Assembly (NCBI GenBank): GCA_034435955.1
Contig: DAOTWA010000036.1
Span: 1-49,934, forward strand
Length of the DNA: 49,934 bases
Reading direction: 5' to 3'
Origin: DAOTWA01 sp034435955
Lineage (GTDB): Bacteria; Chloroflexota; Anaerolineae; Anaerolineales; Anaerolineaceae
How positions within the stretch are numbered: the stretch's first letter is position 1; each line of letters begins with the position of its first letter. This document shows, piece after piece, positions 49,886 through 49,934 of the stretch. The notes under the pieces were generated by a model. That model saw nothing but the letters and a program-made list of their open reading frames with translations, was not told where the DNA came from and did not search any database. Both the position numbers and the translations under genes were made by a program.

Positions 49886-49934
49886 AGTGAAAAATTCTAT
49901 ATAAGGTTGGGCGGCGAAATATTACTACGAAGCC

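Noticed and set aside
1..49934. CRISPR array, insertion sequence or prophage
   Set aside because: No regularly spaced repeats, transposase, integrase or phage structural genes were seen; base composition looks even across the window.

Overview
The window looks like one contiguous piece of bacterial chromosome of fairly high GC, with housekeeping genes, short intergenic gaps, and no phage, IS element, CRISPR array or rRNA operon. The gene mix suggests Chloroflexota, probably an Anaerolineae-like lineage: an SHMT-GcvT fusion, P-loop kinases related to uridine kinase with TGS or ATP-cone front ends, a LysN-type aminotransferase, many PilZ/GAF/response-regulator proteins, and several genes that appear to have leaderless or very short-leader mRNAs. 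The phylum call comes from memory of family distributions, not from a search.

Layout. 0.1-6.6 kb: TGS-domain nucleoside kinase, LysN-like aminotransferase and a giant SHMT-aminomethyltransferase fusion (one-carbon metabolism). 6.8-11.6 kb: GNAT acetyltransferase, polytopic membrane subtilisin, DUF5680 protein, and an ECF-type sigma factor with a small membrane protein. 11.5-18.6 kb: small helical protein, S51-like/CysRS-tail fusion, DUF4870 protein, fmt, ketopantoate reductase-like gene overlapping a ferritin-VIT1 iron transporter, and a GH13 glycosidase. 18.6-24 kb: pterin dehydratase, S58 peptidase, mutS, and a CUT1-type ABC ATPase. 24-30.3 kb: 3D-domain secreted protein, DUF1461 protein overlapping a fused transporter/spermidine-synthase-like protein, and alaS. 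30.3-38.4 kb: a minus-strand run of YprB/MrfB-like exonuclease, methyltransferase, YprA/MrfA-like helicase carrying an internal HNH nuclease, MFS transporter, and two dipeptide-type ABC permeases. 38.5-46.5 kb: heme A synthase, SDR, NarL-type regulator, FmdB zinc ribbon, sugar-type solute-binding lipoprotein, and a GAF histidine kinase with its response regulator. 46.5-49.9 kb: ATP-cone nucleoside kinase, EamA exporter, PilZ protein, tRNA-Met(CAT).

The most interesting unit is the minus-strand block at 30.3-36.2 kb. A MrfA-like DNA helicase has a complete-looking HNH nuclease motif inserted before its C-terminal Cys cluster. It sits with a methyltransferase, a MrfB-like DEDDh exonuclease with TPR-like repeats, and an exporter-type MFS protein. 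This looks like an elaborated version of the Bacillus MrfAB excision-repair pair and may form a DNA-damage or drug-tolerance cassette. Other unusual architectures are the 1041-residue SHMT-linker-GcvT fusion, the subtilisin with about eleven membrane helices in front of its prodomain, and the S51-like protein with a CysRS C-terminal tail.

Several promoters match the sigma-70 consensus with 17-bp spacers. Where the -10 box lies 6-9 nt from the start codon and no Shine-Dalgarno is visible (mutS, the MFS/spermidine-synthase-like gene, fmt, the DUF5680 gene, the 11.9-kb minus gene), the mRNA is probably leaderless.
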